64,000 bases of DNA from Methylocystis hirsuta. GTDB taxonomy: Bacteria; Pseudomonadota; Alphaproteobacteria; Rhizobiales; Beijerinckiaceae. Below, one piece after another: positions 20,165-28,936 of this stretch (the first letter of the stretch is position 1; every line of letters begins with the position of its first letter). The notes beneath the pieces are model-generated. The model was given only the letters and a program-made list of their open reading frames with translations, was not told the origin of the DNA and did no database searches. The stretch spans positions 94,364 through 158,363 of the forward strand of contig NZ_QWDD01000004.1 of NCBI RefSeq assembly GCF_003722355.1, written 5' to 3'. The position numbers and the translations under genes are program-made.

Positions 20165-21761
20165 TCAGGCTTCCGCGAAGGTCCGGAGTTTGCGCGCTCT
20201 GGACGGATGACGCAACTTCTCGAGCGCCTTCGCTTCAATTTGCCGAATCCTTTCCCTTGTCACGCCGAAGGCCTTGCCTCCATCCTCGCCGATCGGAAGG
20301 TCCAGGGATGTCGGCTCCTGCCCAAGGGATAACATCCACTCGACGCCCTGAACTGGAACCCCGGCCCGGACGGCGATTTTCTCTGTTGCAGGCTGGCGGC
20401 CCTGCTCCTGATAGAGCTTTCGCTGTTCCCGCCGGACCTTGCTTGCCCTCTCCACCATGTGCACAGGAACGCGGATTGTGCGGCCTTGGTCCATGATGGC
20501 GCGCTCGATCGACTGCCGGATCCACCACGATGCATAGGTCGAGACCTTGACGCCATAGCGATAATCGAACTTCTCGACAGCGCGCATGAGGCCCAAGTTG
20601 CCGTCTTGGATCAGATCGAGGAAATCCAAGGAGCTGCGGCGGCGATATTTCTTTTGCGATCGAGACGACCAAGCGGAGATGGGATCTCACCAACTCCTCG
20701 CGCGCACTGTTGACATCCCGCCGAGCTTGACGGACCCCCGTGACAGTGCGGCGAAGCGTGGCGATGGGTACGCCAGCACGTCCCGCGATTGCCAGGATTT
20801 TCGCTTGCAACTCCGCGACACGGGCAGCGTCATGGTGCGGATGAAGATCTCCGGTCACCTGCAGGAGCTCCCGTTCGGTCTGTTGGAGCGTGCGCTGCTC
20901 GCTTTCCAACGCTGCGATGAGATCCGAGACGCGATCCGGATGCAAGCGTAGGTCCGCCATCTCGCAATCCAATCTCGCAAGTAGATCCCGAACTCGCGCA
21001 GCATCCTCTTGGCCAAGATTATGGCCAAGAACGCGGGTAGCAACACGCATTCGGCTGAGCTGGGTAATCTCGGTGTTAAGCGTAGAAATGCGTTCTATGC
21101 GCGCCAGAACGCCCGGCATCAACCGCACCTCGCGGTTGACAAGACTGAGAGAGGGCGCCTGCTCGCCGGGCGAGCCCCTCGTTTCCATGTCATCGACCCG
21201 GACGTCCTGATCGTCCCCGGGACATGCCTCGCGCTCGGCAACGCCTTGTACGATCTGGTCGTTGTTCCCGCGTCGTAGCGATTCATCAGCCAATACGGAA
21301 AAGTCGACGAAATCGCGAAGACGCCGATGGCCTTGCCGCAACTCGTTGCCCCATTCACGAATCGACTCGATGAGCATGGGAATTTGGCAAAGATGGTGCA
21401 AAATGGCCTGCTGGCCCGCTTCGATCCGCTTAGCGACGGAGATCTCCTCTTCGCGGGATAGCAACGGGCTGTTTCCCATATGACGGAAATAGGCATTGAT
21501 CAGATCGCGAGAGAAACTTACGTCATCACGCGGTCCGCTTTCCTCGCTGATTTCCCGATCTGTAGAGCCTTCACCCGTCGTCTCCGACAGACGCGCGACA
21601 GCGCGTGCGGGCGGTCGGGTTGGCCATGCACGATCGAACTCGTCAAGAGGCGCCTGCTCGCGTGCGTCAATCATTGCAAGCTGGTCAATGACAGCATCCT
21701 GGGGCTCGAGGGAGGCGCCCTCGTTTTCCTCACGAAGCTGGAAATCCAATAGCGAAGACAT
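20165..21761 (-). pseudogene. RpoD-like sigma-70 factor, frameshifted and internally deleted
   Basis: Starts MSSLLDFQLREENEG at 21761 behind a GAGG site. The first frame carries region 1.2 (INAYFRHMGNSPLLSREEEISVAKRIE), a long non-conserved insert and the start of region 2 ([12 protein letters not shown]). One extra A near 20655 shifts the frame; the second frame continues with [25 protein letters not shown], the [21 protein letters not shown] stretch and region 3. Between GEDGG and [18 protein letters not shown] about 65 residues expected in sigma-70 proteins are missing in frame, removing region 3.2 and the first part of region 4. The -35 recognition helix and C-terminal [11 protein letters not shown] remain. 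Probably dead. Confidence 0.85.
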
Positions 21762-22257
21762 GGAAGTGATCCTCAAGGTATGCGCCGAGCCAAGCGGGCT
21801 TTAAGTGAAACGAATTCAGCCGGCAAAATCCCTCGTTCCTGAACGTTACGAGGGTTGGCTGGCCGGCGTGCGTCGCCGCATGATTAGCGATTTGGAGCTA
21901 AAAATCGCGGTGTGCGCGCCGCGGCGGCATTTTACAGTCCAGATGGCGCCTGAGACGGAAAAATCAAGGGTTTCAAAGGACTAGGGACCTCTAATTGCGC
22001 TTGTCGATCAACGATGCCGAGCAGGCGAAGGTGAATTTTTTCGGTCGCTGTGCACCTCACCACGCCGTACAAGCTTGGACGAGCGTCCGAAAGCAAATCA
22101 TTGCCATTACGAAATGGGCGCCTCGGGATGGACGCCCGACATAGGAGCAACGCACGGTGCCGTTGGAAACGCAAAATGATGGCCGCTTGCACATGCAAGC
22201 GGCCAGTCAGGCGCGCCCATAGCTGGTGCACCCCTATTCACGTCGGTCGCCAGCTTA
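21762..22257. other. 500-base stretch without a gene
   Basis: No reading frame with recognisable content. The only structure seen is the hairpin at 22180-22205. Confidence 0.55.
22180..22205. terminator. 12-bp perfect palindrome, terminator-like without T-run
   Basis: TGGCCGCTTGCA, two bases (CA), then TGCAAGCGGCCA. It is a very stable hairpin, but no T-tract follows on either strand, so its role as a terminator is uncertain. Confidence 0.4.
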
Positions 22258-22398
22258 CGCCGCAAGCTTCAGGTTTGCCGTGGAGGTTTTGCCGGTGCGC
22301 CGATCTGTCTGCAGCTCAAACGTTACCCTCTGACCCTCGCTGAGGGCGTAGATACCGGATCGCTCGAGCACGGTGGCGTGAACGAACACGTCCATACG
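22258..22398 (-). pseudogene. cold-shock protein C-terminal fragment
   Basis: Encodes DVFVHATVLERSGIYALSEG and RVTFELQTDRRTGKTSTANLKL, the second half of a CspA-like domain including the RNP2 motif DVFVH. The first half with RNP1 is missing; the sequence is joined directly to the broken AI-2E transporter gene. Confidence 0.78.
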
Positions 22399-23062
22399 AC
22401 GAAGGTTCCCAGCACCGGCACGATTGCGAGCAGGCCCATGATCAGTCCCCACAGAAGCGGGGTAGGGAGATCGAGTCACCAAAACATTGGGCCAGCGAGC
22501 GCGCCTTGCGTGACGGCGACAGCACCGATTCCGAAGATCGTGGCGTGGATCGTATCGACGATCCTGCCGAACAATTGACGCGTTTCCGCTTCCGAGAGCG
22601 GCGACAGACCTCTCAGCGTTTCGAGCGCCGCGGCCCGATCTCTCAGTAAGTAGAATAGAAGATAGAAAGTGAGCAAAAACCCGAGCAGTTCTTGCGCGGA
22701 TCTGCGAACGAACGAGGTCGCTGCGTTTGTAAGCCAAGAGGCGATCAAGCCGAACAAGGCGGGAAGATCGACTTTCTGCTCGATCCATTGGCTGAACGCC
22801 GCAAGCCAGGGGCCTCGGCCAACCGACGCCAGACGCCCGCTTCGACTTGTGTCTGAACGATGACCGCTCCCTTTGCGGCTTCGTCGACGAGCCGCCCGGT
22901 CACGAGCAGTGCGGGCACTACGACGATCAGAACGGAAAGCATTGCCGCGATCGTCCGGTTCTTCAACCTGGCCTCGATCGCTCGATGAGCCGCCGCGAAC
23001 AAGACCGCCAGCACCGGCGCCCAGGTGCCTCGCGGCGTCAGATTCGACTGGACCTGCCGATC
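22399..23062 (-). pseudogene. AI-2E family transporter (PerM-like), frameshifted fragment
   Basis: Three frames together encode an AI-2E exporter-like membrane protein. The N-terminal part has APVLAVLFAAAHRAIEARLKN. The middle part (from about 22757) has LLTFYLLFYLLRDRAAALE and RIVDTIHATIFGIGAVAVTQGA. A third part has LLWGLIMGLLAIVPVLGTFVVW. It needs frameshifts near 22800 and 22490 and is cut at 22399 where a cold-shock fragment begins. Its 5' end abuts the P-type ATPase 3' end, so it may once have followed that gene. Confidence 0.8.
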
Positions 23063-26000
23063 AGCGCATGCCGAACGCTTGCAATTGCGCCCACGAGCGG
23101 GGGAACCAGGCTCATGCCGAGAACGATCGCCCACATTTCGATATCCGGCCTCTCCAAATGGAGTAGATGGGCCAGGCCCGGCACGTAGGATGCGGTCAGC
23201 AACAGGGCTGTGCAGAAGGCGAGCGCGGCCCACACCCATGGATTACGGGTGACCTCGTTACGGAAGAAGCTGGCCTCGGGATCGCGCATGTTGAATGCGT
23301 GCCATAGCTGCGCGAACGCCAGCGTCAGGAAACTGACCGTTACTGCGGCTCGTTCATCGAGCCCGAGCCAGAGCCGAGCCAAGGCGAGCGCGCCGAACGT
23401 CGCAGCGGTCAGGACGAAGCTGTAGAACAGGATCACGCTCCACTGAGCGTGAGCAAGGATCGACCCTCTCGGGTCGCGCGGTGGTCGCTTAAGCACGTCC
23501 TGCTCGCCTTCGCCCATGGCGAGGGCGAAAGCCGGAAAGACGTCGGTAACGAGGTTCAGAAAAAGAATTTGCAAAGGCAGGAGCGGGAGCGGCAGAGCAG
23601 AGATCATCGCAAGGCCGACGACTAGCACTTCGGCTAGATTACAGGAGAGCAAATAAACTACGAAACGGCGGATGTTGGCGAAAATGACGCGCCCCTCGCG
23701 GACCGCCGCGACGATCGTCGGAAAGGCGTCGTCGAGCAAGACCATATGGGCCGCCTCTCGCGCGACGTCCGTGCCTCTATGCCCCATGGCGACGCCGATG
23801 TCTGCTTGCCGGAGCGCCGGAGCGTCATTGACCCCGTCCCCCGTCACGGCGACGATCTCGCCAGCAGCCTGGTGAGCACGCACGAGCTCGAGCTTCTCGA
23901 CCGGGCTGACGCGGGCAAAGACTTCGGTCTGCAGCAGCCGCTCCCTTTTCTCTATCGCAAGCCGAGCAAGCTCTCGGCCCTCGATCACGCTGGGCGCCTC
24001 GCCGCCCAATCCCACAGCGCGCGCGATGCTCTGCGCGGTCATTGCATGGTCGCCGGTGATCATGACCACCCGGATGCCGGCTTCACGGCAAGCGCGCATC
24101 GCCTCGGGCACATTTTCCCGAGGCGGGTCCTCGAGGCCGATCAGGCCCAGGAGCGTCAAATCCTCGAATGGCGGGCCTCCGGGGTGCGCTTGCACGCGTA
24201 TGGCGACGGCCAGCACGCGCAGTCCTTCGCTGCCGAGCTTTTCTGCCCGCGCACGCCACTTCCCACGCGTGGGCTCGTCGAGGGCGGCATCGCCGTCCTC
24301 CCCCGCAATGCGCACAGCGCTGGCAAGCACCGCTTCGGGCGCTCCCTTCACGGCGAAGAAATGGGCGCCGCCATGGCGATGCATGGTCGCCATCATCTTG
24401 ACGACGGCATCAAAGGGATACTCACGAATCTCGGGGCTTTCGGCGAGGAGCTGAGCATGATCGAGTCCCGCGAGACGACCCGCGCGCAACAGCGCAAGCT
24501 CCATCGGATCGCCGCTGTCCTCCTCCGGGACATGGCCGAGCGTTGCGTTGTTGCACAGCACGGCGGTCTCGAGGAGACGAGTAAGCTGTGGGCTCCGATC
24601 CGGCTCGGCGGAGTCGGCGCCGGGCGCCGTGCGTTCGAACCCCATCTTGGTCACGCCGACTTCGCCCGATGGAAGCCATATCCTTCGCACCGTCATGCGA
24701 TTCTCCGTCAGCGTGCCGGTCTTATCGGTGAGGATCACCGTCGTCGCGCCGAGGGTCTCGACCGCCGATAGCCGCTCGATCAGCGCATTGTGACGCGCCA
24801 TGCGCCACATCCCTCGTGCGAGCGCCAGCGTCGCTACGATCGGCAATCCTTCCGGGATCGCCGCGACGGCAAGCGCGATTGCGGCTTCGACGATCAGGAA
24901 CGTATCCCTATTTTGCGTCAATCCGATTCCGCCGATGAGCGCAGCCAGAATCAGCGTGACCCAGACGAGTTGGCCGGTGAGGCGCGCGAGCTTCTGCTCG
25001 AGAGGCGAGATTTCCGGCTCGGCTTCTTCGACGAGCTTCGAAATGTGACCGAGTTCGGTGGCCATGCCGGTGGCCGCCACGACGCCGACGCCGCTGCCTC
25101 GCGTAATGGCCGTGCCCTTGAAGAGCATGGAGGCGCGATCGGAAACGCGCGCGTCGGCCGACACGGGCTGGATTATCTTATCGACGTTCGTCGATTCCCC
25201 GGTGAACATGGACTCGTCCGCTGCGAGGCTCGACGCTTCTACGATCCGCAAGTCGGCCGAGACCGCATCGCCAGCCTCGAGGAGAACAATGTCTCCCGGC
25301 ACAAGGCGCTCGGCCGGGACGAGGCGCGTGCACGCGCCGCGGCACACCCTCACTGGGTGCGTTCCGAGCGCCCGGAGCGCCTGGATCGAACGCACGGCCC
25401 TGATCTCGGCCACAAAACCGATGAGAGCGTTGACTGCGAGCACGCCGACGATCGCGCTGCCCTCCTCCAATTCTCCGAAATAGAAAGCCGTTCCCGCCGC
25501 CACGGCGAGCAGCGCGACCACGGGACTCCGAAACTGATGGGCGAGGATGGCGAGTGTTCCGATTCGACGCCGCGCGATGATCGTGTTCAGTCCGTACAGA
25601 TCGAGCCGCCGCTCCGCTTCCTCCTCGGAAAGCCCCGTGGCGACAGAGACGCCGAGTGCGCCGAGCACCTCGTCCGCAGACCGTGCGTGGGGGAAGTCTG
25701 GAACGGCTCTTTTTTCTTTTTCTTTGCGAAGGTCGCGGCCTACCGCCTTTTCGTAACGCGCGACGAGAGTATCGGGCGTGTAGCCGCGCTTCACCAGCAC
25801 CGTTGCGTCCTGATAGCCGCCGCCAACTCCGATCGCAGAAACGCCCGTGGCGCGTTTGAGCCAGAAGAGCCAAATGGCAAAGGCGATCAGGGCGAAGCCG
25901 ACGGCGACCACGATCAAGCGGTACGAGGCGCCGAGCGTCGCAGGCGCGGCCGGGATCGTCGGAGCGGCGGCGGCTGGAGGTGCGGCTCTTTCGATTAGCC

Positions 26001-26751
26001 TGTTTACTTCGTCGAGCGCTTCTTTCGCTTTGGCGCGGCGCGGGTCGAGCTTCAGAGCGGTTTCGAGGTCTCGCTTAGCGTGCTCGAGATCTTGTTTCCC
26101 GCGATAGGCCATGGCCCGGTTGAAGAACGCGTCTGCGAATTTCGGATCGAGTTCGATCGCCTCGTCGTAATCGGCGATGGCCAGCTCGAGATCACCCTCG
26201 GCTTGGAAAACAGCGCCGCGGTCCAGGTGGAGCGCGGCCGATCTCGGATCGAGCCTCACAGCCTCGTTGAAATCGGCCAGAGCCTTGTCGAGTTCGCCCT
26301 TGGCGCGATGGGCCCTGGCGCGACCGCCGTAGCCCGTAGTCAGATTCTCGTCGAGGCGCAGCGCCCTGCCGTACTCCTCGATGGCGCGATCGAAATCGCC
26401 CTTCGCGACATAGATCGACGCGCTTTCGGTAAGAGCGAGAGTCGACTTCGGATCGAGTCGCAGCGCCTTGGCGAGATCGGCGAGGGCGCGACCGAAGTCG
26501 CCTTTGACCCGATAGGTGGTGGCCCGATTGATGTAGGCCGTGACGCGATTGCGCTTGGTTTCCTTATTTCCGCGCGCGATGACCTCCGTGCAACCGGCGA
26601 TCCGCGCGTCAAGATCGGCGCCGGCACATCTGGCCGAGCGATCGCTGCCGGCAAAGGCAATGGCGCTCAGCGAAATGCAGAAGAACCCTGCAAGCGCAAA
26701 CCGGGCAAGTGAAGATTTGACGGAAAAGGGGAAAATCGAAAGGCGCGCCAT
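23038..26751 (-). CDS. signal peptide - TPR repeats - P-type cation ATPase fusion
   Basis: A 1237-residue protein with an unusual order. Residues 1-35 look like a signal peptide (LAGFFCISLSAIAFAGS). About 40-265 hold six TPR-like repeats (for example LDPRSAALHLDRGAVFQAEG). A proline-alanine linker and a membrane helix (about 276-297) lead to a full P2-type ATPase: TGES near 518, PEGLP near 633, phosphorylated aspartate in DKTGT near 676, KGAPE, and TGDGVNDAP near 970, then six C-terminal helices with LFLNLVTDVFPAFAL. If the signal peptide is used, the TPR array is periplasmic and the pump cytosolic. The cation is unknown; the type suggests Ca, Mg or Na/K-like transport. No frameshift over 3.7 kb. 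Confidence 0.9.
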   Translation of the reverse strand: MARLSIFPFSVKSSLARFALAGFFCISLSAIAFAGSDRSARCAGADLDARIAGCTEVIARGNKETKRNRVTAYINRATTYRVKGDFGRALADLAKALRLDPKSTLALTESASIYVAKGDFDRAIEEYGRALRLDENLTTGYGGRARAHRAKGELDKALADFNEAVRLDPRSAALHLDRGAVFQAEGDLELAIADYDEAIELDPKFADAFFNRAMAYRGKQDLEHAKRDLETALKLDPRRAKAKEALDEVNRLIERAAPPAAAAPTIPAAPATLGASYRLIVVAVGFALIAFAIWLFWLKRATGVSAIGVGGGYQDATVLVKRGYTPDTLVARYEKAVGRDLRKEKEKRAVPDFPHARSADEVLGALGVSVATGLSEEEAERRLDLYGLNTIIARRRIGTLAILAHQFRSPVVALLAVAAGTAFYFGELEEGSAIVGVLAVNALIGFVAEIRAVRSIQALRALGTHPVRVCRGACTRLVPAERLVPGDIVLLEAGDAVSADLRIVEASSLAADESMFTGESTNVDKIIQPVSADARVSDRASMLFKGTAITRGSGVGVVAATGMATELGHISKLVEEAEPEISPLEQKLARLTGQLVWVTLILAALIGGIGLTQNRDTFLIVEAAIALAVAAIPEGLPIVATLALARGMWRMARHNALIERLSAVETLGATTVILTDKTGTLTENRMTVRRIWLPSGEVGVTKMGFERTAPGADSAEPDRSPQLTRLLETAVLCNNATLGHVPEEDSGDPMELALLRAGRLAGLDHAQLLAESPEIREYPFDAVVKMMATMHRHGGAHFFAVKGAPEAVLASAVRIAGEDGDAALDEPTRGKWRARAEKLGSEGLRVLAVAIRVQAHPGGPPFEDLTLLGLIGLEDPPRENVPEAMRACREAGIRVVMITGDHAMTAQSIARAVGLGGEAPSVIEGRELARLAIEKRERLLQTEVFARVSPVEKLELVRAHQAAGEIVAVTGDGVNDAPALRQADIGVAMGHRGTDVAREAAHMVLLDDAFPTIVAAVREGRVIFANIRRFVVYLLSCNLAEVLVVGLAMISALPLPLLPLQILFLNLVTDVFPAFALAMGEGEQDVLKRPPRDPRGSILAHAQWSVILFYSFVLTAATFGALALARLWLGLDERAAVTVSFLTLAFAQLWHAFNMRDPEASFFRNEVTRNPWVWAALAFCTALLLTASYVPGLAHLLHLERPDIEMWAIVLGMSLVPPLVGAIASVRHALIGRSSRI

Positions 26752-27202
26752 TTGGAAGCCCCTGAGAGCGCATTGGATCGTTGGTCCATTAACACCGCGA
26801 ATCTCGGGTCATATGCAATTGGATAATGGGCGCTCGGCAGCCCACCACGGCGCCGCGCGCCCCTAGTTCATCAGGGCGCCATATTATATTCGATCAGACC
26901 GCTGATGAGCCGGCGGCGTGACGTCCTGTCTGCGTGCGCGTAGCTGACGTTCGTGGCGCAGTATGCTGGCGCCCTCATCCCTCGCTGTTGCGCCAATTGT
27001 GACGGCTGGCTCTCTCCGCCACCAAGTCTGGACGCCGGCTCGAACTTCGCCAGCCCTGCGTTCGGCGGCAGAGATTCGAGCGCGCTACGTTAAACATCTG
27101 ATGGCGCCGGCAAAGTTGCCGCAAAGCCTGGAAAAGGATTGAACCGTTATCGAACTCTGCGAAGATCGACCAGGTCGGATGGAGGCAAACAGGAGAGATC
27201 GC
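26752..27202. other. divergent intergenic region
   Basis: 450 bases between the ATPase fusion and the 198-residue gene. Presumably holds both promoters; no gene or clear operator was seen. Confidence 0.5.
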
Positions 27203-27799
27203 ATGACTAGCTTCACGTTTTCGGCGGAACAAGTGAGATCAGCGCCGCCAGAGGTGCGGCGCTGGATGGAGAACGAAATCGCCAAAGCGCTCGGCTCGCA
27301 AGCCCATTTCGAGCATGAGCCATCGAAGATGCAGGCAGGGGAGCTTGCCGAATGCACAGTCGATGAGGTGGCCCAGCTTTTCAGTCTGATCTCGCGAAAT
27401 TTTCTCGTCACGCAAGTCTTTTTCGAGTTGGCGCGCGAAACGCCTCTCGCGCACGCTTTACCATCACTCCATCGCCTCAGCCTCAGCGACATGCAGCGAC
27501 ACATGCAACTCGAAGATGGACCTGTGCTCGTCGAATGTCTCAACGTTATCAACCAAGCCTTGCAGAGGGTCCGAAACGACCCGGCGGCGTCGCTGTTCGC
27601 GAGCGACGAACGGGGTCATATCTATATTCATGAAACCAGTTGTCGTAATATTCGAAGGTTGCGCGAGCACTTGGTTCCCGCGCATTCGTCGACCGCTGTG
27701 CCCCGAACCGAGGTGGGTGGGTTCATTCCGGCGGGCCTCGAAGAACAGGAGCCCGTGATGCAGCCCGAACATGCCTTCGGCGGAAACCCGGATGCTTGA
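27203..27799 (+). CDS. hypothetical protein, 198 residues
   Basis: Soluble protein without recognised family. The start at ATG 27203 (MTSFTFSAEQVR) has a good AGGAGAG site; an upstream in-frame start at 27179 is less likely. The first two-thirds are helical (VRRWMENEIAKAL, VAQLFSLISRNFLVTQVFFELAR). A later segment, ASLFASDERGHIYIHETSCRNIRRLREHLV, may be a small separate domain. The tail is proline- and glutamate-rich. It is divergent from the TPR-ATPase gene. The gene looks intact, flanked downstream by a marC fragment. Confidence 0.65.
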   Translation: MTSFTFSAEQVRSAPPEVRRWMENEIAKALGSQAHFEHEPSKMQAGELAECTVDEVAQLFSLISRNFLVTQVFFELARETPLAHALPSLHRLSLSDMQRHMQLEDGPVLVECLNVINQALQRVRNDPAASLFASDERGHIYIHETSCRNIRRLREHLVPAHSSTAVPRTEVGGFIPAGLEEQEPVMQPEHAFGGNPDA

Positions 27800-27823
27800 G
27801 ACGCAAGATCTGGGTCACTAACT

Positions 27824-28050
27824 TCACTGACGTAGAATGGCGCGCCCGCCGTCCACAACGTATTGAACGGCGAGCGAGGCGAGCAGGACGCCGAGCAGGC
27901 GCGTAACGACGAGATTGGCCGCCGTTCCGAAGAAATGGGCGACTCGGCCGGCTATCAGGCATGATATGAAGCAGATTGCGATCACCGTCGCGATGACGCC
28001 GATGAGCGTGCCAAGCAGCACGACTTGGCCGTGTGCTTCGGTCGCAAGCG
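27824..28050 (-). pseudogene. MarC-family C-terminal fragment
   Basis: Encodes GVIATVIAICFISCLIAG and VTRLLGVLLASLAVQYVVDG, the last two membrane helices of a MarC/SNARE-associated-type inner membrane protein. The upstream two-thirds are missing. An intact relative, not identical, is at 42765-43400. Confidence 0.75.
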
Positions 28051-28355
28051 GCCACACCAATCGCAAATGGCGCCGGGGCGCGGGGCGCGGCTTCCGCGTC
28101 ATACAATTTCTTGGCCGGGGTTATGACGAGATCGCCGATCAATCGGCGCTCCTTGCTGATAAAATGCGCTGCCCAACAAACCGCTCCGAGCGCTCCGGTT
28201 GATTCGCCGCGACAATCAAGATCGCGGTTGGCAGTCGCGGCGCGGGGATGATTGTCGCGCCATGTCTACCCGACAAGAAATCTGACCACATCTGTCGGAT
28301 TGCGTCTCGCTCGCACTTTTCGCGGCATAGGAATCGACAATTGAAAGGTTCTTCC

Positions 28356-28815
28356 TCACTTCCTGTTGCAGTGTTCACTACACAGGAAGCAGGCGCGTAA
28401 GGAGAAGTTCTGGCCCCGCTCGACGATACTTCGTTTGAGCGCTTTCAGGCGATTGATCTGTCCTTCCGTCTGGCCGTTGCTCCAAGGCTCAGCGATCGCA
28501 TTTCTCGCAGCGTCGATGTTTCTTTGCAGCGAGCGAGCGAAACGTTGCATCGTGTACAGGCCGGACTTCTGGGCGTCTTTCAGCCAGACGCCGAGCTTGC
28601 CAACGCTCATGCTTTTGAGCATGCCCCTAAATCGCATGGCGAGTCGACGCATTGCGGCGAACTCTGGCCATTCCCTTTTCAGCGCATCGACTTTCACACC
28701 CTGATCGGCTGTCAACAGTCCACGCGGCTTGATGCAGAGCGCCGCGGCAACAATCGGCGGAATTGAACGTCCGGTCGCGGGATCGAAAGGCATCGGAGTC
28801 GATACAATCGGCGCA
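28356..28815 (-). mobile_element. ISL3-family transposase C-terminal fragment
   Basis: Encodes the ISL3 end with FDPATGRSIPPIVAAALC, then RFARSLQRNIDAARNAI and the signature AEPWSNGQTEGQINRLKALKR. Just beyond the stop lies CCTCACTTCCTGTTGC, the reverse of the terminal motif near 18470. The N-terminal half is absent; its 5' side is fused to the start of a GNAT gene. Confidence 0.82.
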
Positions 28816-28883
28816 GTCCAATCGAGCGCCATATCGAGCTCGCCTTTGGTCATTCGGCGAACGACGATGTCTTTCGAATTCAT
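28816..28883 (-). pseudogene. GNAT acetyltransferase N-terminal stub
   Basis: The 22 residues from the ATG at 28883 (IVVRRMTKGELDMALDW) match the usual beginning of a GNAT acetyltransferase family protein. The gene is cut by the ISL3 fragment. The frame continues into the transposase, giving a chimeric 175-codon ORF. Confidence 0.5.
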
Positions 28884-28936
28884 GCGAGGCTTGTGACGCG
28901 AGTCGTTGCAATACGCAATCTGGAGCGTGCGCGCGT

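Noticed and set aside
22180..22205. Rho-independent terminator
   Set aside because: The hairpin is strong but has no T-run on either strand; kept only as a palindrome with low confidence.
23746..25998. Two plus-strand open frames of 341 and 402 codons
   Set aside because: Antisense to the P-type ATPase, which has all catalytic motifs; composition is typical of high-GC shadow frames.
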